DNA of 64,000 nt from Stentor roeselii. Its lineage: Eukaryota; Ciliophora; Heterotrichea; Heterotrichida; Stentoridae. Position 1 is the stretch's first letter. The number at the start of each line of letters is the position of its first letter. The translations under genes were made by a program, and so were the position numbers. Positions 62,801 through 64,000 of this stretch are shown piece after piece. The notes beneath the pieces are model-generated. The model saw only the letters and a list, made by a program, of their open reading frames with translations, was not told the DNA's origin and made no database searches. The DNA is taken from contig RSEH01000160.1 of NCBI GenBank assembly GCA_006503475.1, forward strand, positions 1-64,000. Reading direction: 5' to 3'.

Positions 62801-64000
62801 TTTTGATGAATTCTCCAATCGACTTCTTCCAGAACTTAGAAAACTCGTCAGAAGCAAATTAAAAGAAGTCAAAACTGATGAAGATTTAATAAAAGAGAAA
62901 ATTTTTCCTCATCTTGTTACGAATATCCCTTATCTTCGTCTTTTCATTCAGGAATTCCAGGAATCACAGGAAGATGAAAGTGATCGAGGGGCTCAGGAGA
63001 GTAAAAAGGAGGAAAATCATGAGGAAATAGTCTCTGATGTGAAAATTGTAGAAAGTGAAAACCCGGAACGATTTAATCGAGCAAGTTTTCGTGGATTGAA
63101 TACGAATTTCTTGAAGAGACTTGAAACTATGCAAATTGAAGAAAAAGTGATGTGCTCTAAGTGCCTTGATAAATTTTCAAAATGTTCTTCAGCATTTTTC
63201 AAAGTAATCATCACCTGTTGTGGAAAACTATTTGATTTAGGACTTACGAATTTAAAAGCAAATCCTCAGTCATCAATCCCAAAAGTAGAGAAAAAACCAG
63301 TTCTTTCAATACATGAAAAACGTGCATCACCACCTTGGGAAGAAGTCTGCAAACTAATCACCTTAAAATTTGAAGAGTCGAATAAAGAAGCTAGAAAAAA
63401 CGAATCTTCAAAAACGATTTTCATGACTTTAAACCTCGCAAATATCATCGGAATTTTTGGACATATCATGGAAATTTACAGTTTTTCATCAATTGCTTTT
63501 TATAAAGAAGTCGGCTGGACTTATGGAAGTTCTTTTACAAGGACTAGTGAAGTAGTCATGGCTGACAACGAGTACTGGGTCGAGACTTATTGGACCTGCT
63601 TCGCTAGCAGCATGATTTTTGTCGCTTTGATGATACCTGCATTGAAACTTATCAAAAAAGGACGACTTGGACTAGAAGCTGACTTTACAGTTGCTAAATT
63701 TCCTTCACTTAATTTTTTTTTAAGCAAGTTCATTGGACTGTTTGGGAAAAGCATGTACATGACAATCATGTGTGCGATGTTAAGTTCTTTTTCTTGTATT
63801 TATGATGGAAATTCTTGGCATTTGATGAGATTTTCAAGTATTGAGTGCTTTTCAAATGAACATATGGTTTACTTTGTGATATCGATTTTTACTATTATTC
63901 TTTATTACCCTACTGCTACTCTGCTCTTCCCAAGTATCGCTTATCAAGACAAAGCTTTAGACATAAAATTTGATACTTCTTATTTAGTTCTAGAGTCTCA
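59829..64000 (+). CDS. Giant multi-pass membrane protein, tandem family copy 4 (3' end outside window)
   Basis: ATG 59829 (MESKVSDQGL) opens a frame that stays in phase to the window edge (1,390 codons), where it reads KFDTSYLVLES, so about 140 residues are missing by comparison with copies 1-3. It begins FDYPFTKLEIFSM and keeps the membrane core, the LEYEKIAKFCCLQVQEML segment and a TPPP/p25-like block near 62583-62850. The cytosolic linker is shorter and lacks the Glu/Arg-rich coiled coil found in the others, and overall divergence is greater, so this is probably the oldest duplicate of the four. Confidence 0.87.
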   Translation, partial: MESKVSDQGLISINQEKKSFQKFLKDYFDYPFTKLEIFSMILFLLLGAGHCIIFQSYLDNEIVKDDTKRYPIFQTLSIISPILGFYSSITMKLSQGLVFNLIILTVLIISPIIILLVLIGENLFIEYLELSVACIFVSVSIIGLNILKLIRKQVIESIGKKTGEVLVIVLIVAFNILFSMVVSVLLLNEDSFSDPAVIINYSAVIWLIMLTIVWIIIHFVVFKRQPNEIQVLRNDILSTRDHSMKVQVVLSENPDILAIGNEGFLLKNGHLFASLGILVPFLCVEVGLISVISEFTTGKYPSKALYLSFFYVIAVPLFLYGGIVFSSSKIITKDKYLIILLIALIPTFFIEWLSFYLYSLESTYHLGLVVGIGFPAALVYWMSMAMIFQYNKRTFQYFSAIFCLTFLIPIGLILPLYSSGGMKDLTFWVTEGILLFAGVLILCFWMVQLLFRITKALCILIQEMSSFHSEDFSLFIYSFSFLLGYSLLAWMVFKRLDFKSDWTSGLLSGCFVVLALILLNSLFLQRLSLYQRDPSIPEEEINQILTTDSKDQSLIYSQKRKLKKQSQLLSLSLGLLLTLSISIPILVSTDSETSESSGITIIIGGFLSTLMFLTLIELKHYLKRFGQGVTSFLLSYCWLFCFIPLVVLIPVSLSSTTNDSDQRSVTSWSIGSVLLLFMIGVSILSITINLLLNRLEYEKIAKFCCLQVQEMLDEKGVKSSLVNLRGIYDNFFNSSAEAVEKVLLGKTVYSFRELDDKDPDLEHSKELLTVKELNKIKHGPLEIEQAKEKKGVTLAQCCKKLCKRKEKENSIFIKANFSPEELGDVKNDLENDELQEDLENQVSDQMAENWQEKFQRDIIKAEEELEIQTKSAKIKEDFGISPVERISLDEVPALKLNKKRKTVLQKSKELEIILNNLEARKMWLMAIFARFSNGMIGHDGEPWMNLSDLRNFIRLTGLEKVINNVTCDILYISITRRYNVGNSSITNVKITFDEFSNRLLPELRKLVRSKLKEVKTDEDLIKEKIFPHLVTNIPYLRLFIQEFQESQEDESDRGAQESKKEENHEEIVSDVKIVESENPERFNRASFRGLNTNFLKRLETMQIEEKVMCSKCLDKFSKCSSAFFKVIITCCGKLFDLGLTNLKANPQSSIPKVEKKPVLSIHEKRASPPWEEVCKLITLKFEESNKEARKNESSKTIFMTLNLANIIGIFGHIMEIYSFSSIAFYKEVGWTYGSSFTRTSEVVMADNEYWVETYWTCFASSMIFVALMIPALKLIKKGRLGLEADFTVAKFPSLNFFLSKFIGLFGKSMYMTIMCAMLSSFSCIYDGNSWHLMRFSSIECFSNEHMVYFVISIFTIILYYPTATLLFPSIAYQDKALDIKFDTSYLVLES

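Noticed and set aside
1-64000. Reassigned stop codons as in other ciliates
   Set aside because: TAA, TAG and TGA each end recognisable genes at expected family ends, and none occurs inside conserved domains apart from the micro-introns and the copy 3 frameshift.
1-64000. tRNA, rRNA, CRISPR, transposon or virus-derived sequence
   Set aside because: I found no tRNA T-arm pattern, rRNA, spaced repeats, transposase, reverse transcriptase or capsid-like gene by reading both strands; a dedicated scan could still find a tRNA.

Overview
This window looks like macronuclear DNA of a heterotrich ciliate that uses the standard genetic code, most likely Stentor or a close relative. Four points support this. 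Coding density is high on both strands in AT-rich DNA. TAA, TAG and TGA all end clearly homologous genes. Four genes are split by introns of exactly 15 nt (GTAA...AG, with A at position 10). The gene content is ciliate-like: cilia assembly factors, PG-rich repeat proteins, CDPK, PLK, PKA regulatory subunit and P4-ATPase. I saw no rRNA, tRNA, CRISPR array, transposon, virus-derived element or telomere.

Layout. 1-12 kb: the 3'-truncated end of a B-box/WD40 gene (minus), a relic-like gap, a kelch/Cys-rich/transmembrane receptor-like gene (minus, one micro-intron), a long gap, then an N-myristoylated protein with 12 nearly identical WD40 repeats fused to a pseudokinase. 12-26.6 kb is dense: an SH3 protein, a membrane protein, a secreted Fe/Mn superoxide dismutase, a RING-H2 ligase, two coiled-coil proteins, a ciliary block (CCDC103, a coiled-coil protein, two PG-repeat proteins), TSR2 and LSM14. 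Neighbouring genes here are often 13-48 bp apart and once overlap. 27-30 kb: three tandem PLAC8-type Cys-rich genes and TMEM256. 30.5-41 kb is mostly signalling: an acylated small protein, a Polo-like kinase, the PKA regulatory subunit in a 21-bp divergent pair, a CDPK, a P4-ATPase flippase and a CIMIP1-like ciliary protein. 41.7-64 kb: four tandem copies of a giant membrane protein (about 1,530 aa, about 24 membrane segments) with a cytosolic TPPP/p25-alpha-like segment. Copy 3 carries a one-base frameshift in a poly-A run, and copy 4 runs off the window.

How the genes fit together. CCDC103, the CIMIP1-like protein and the PG-repeat proteins point to axoneme building. PKA-R, CDPK and PLK are cAMP, calcium and cell-cycle control. 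The giant membrane family is the main lineage-specific feature. A second large-scale signal is compositional: the + strand alternates between A+C-rich and G+T-rich blocks of a few hundred bases, within single genes and in gaps, and the blocks fall at matching offsets in the paralogous giant genes.
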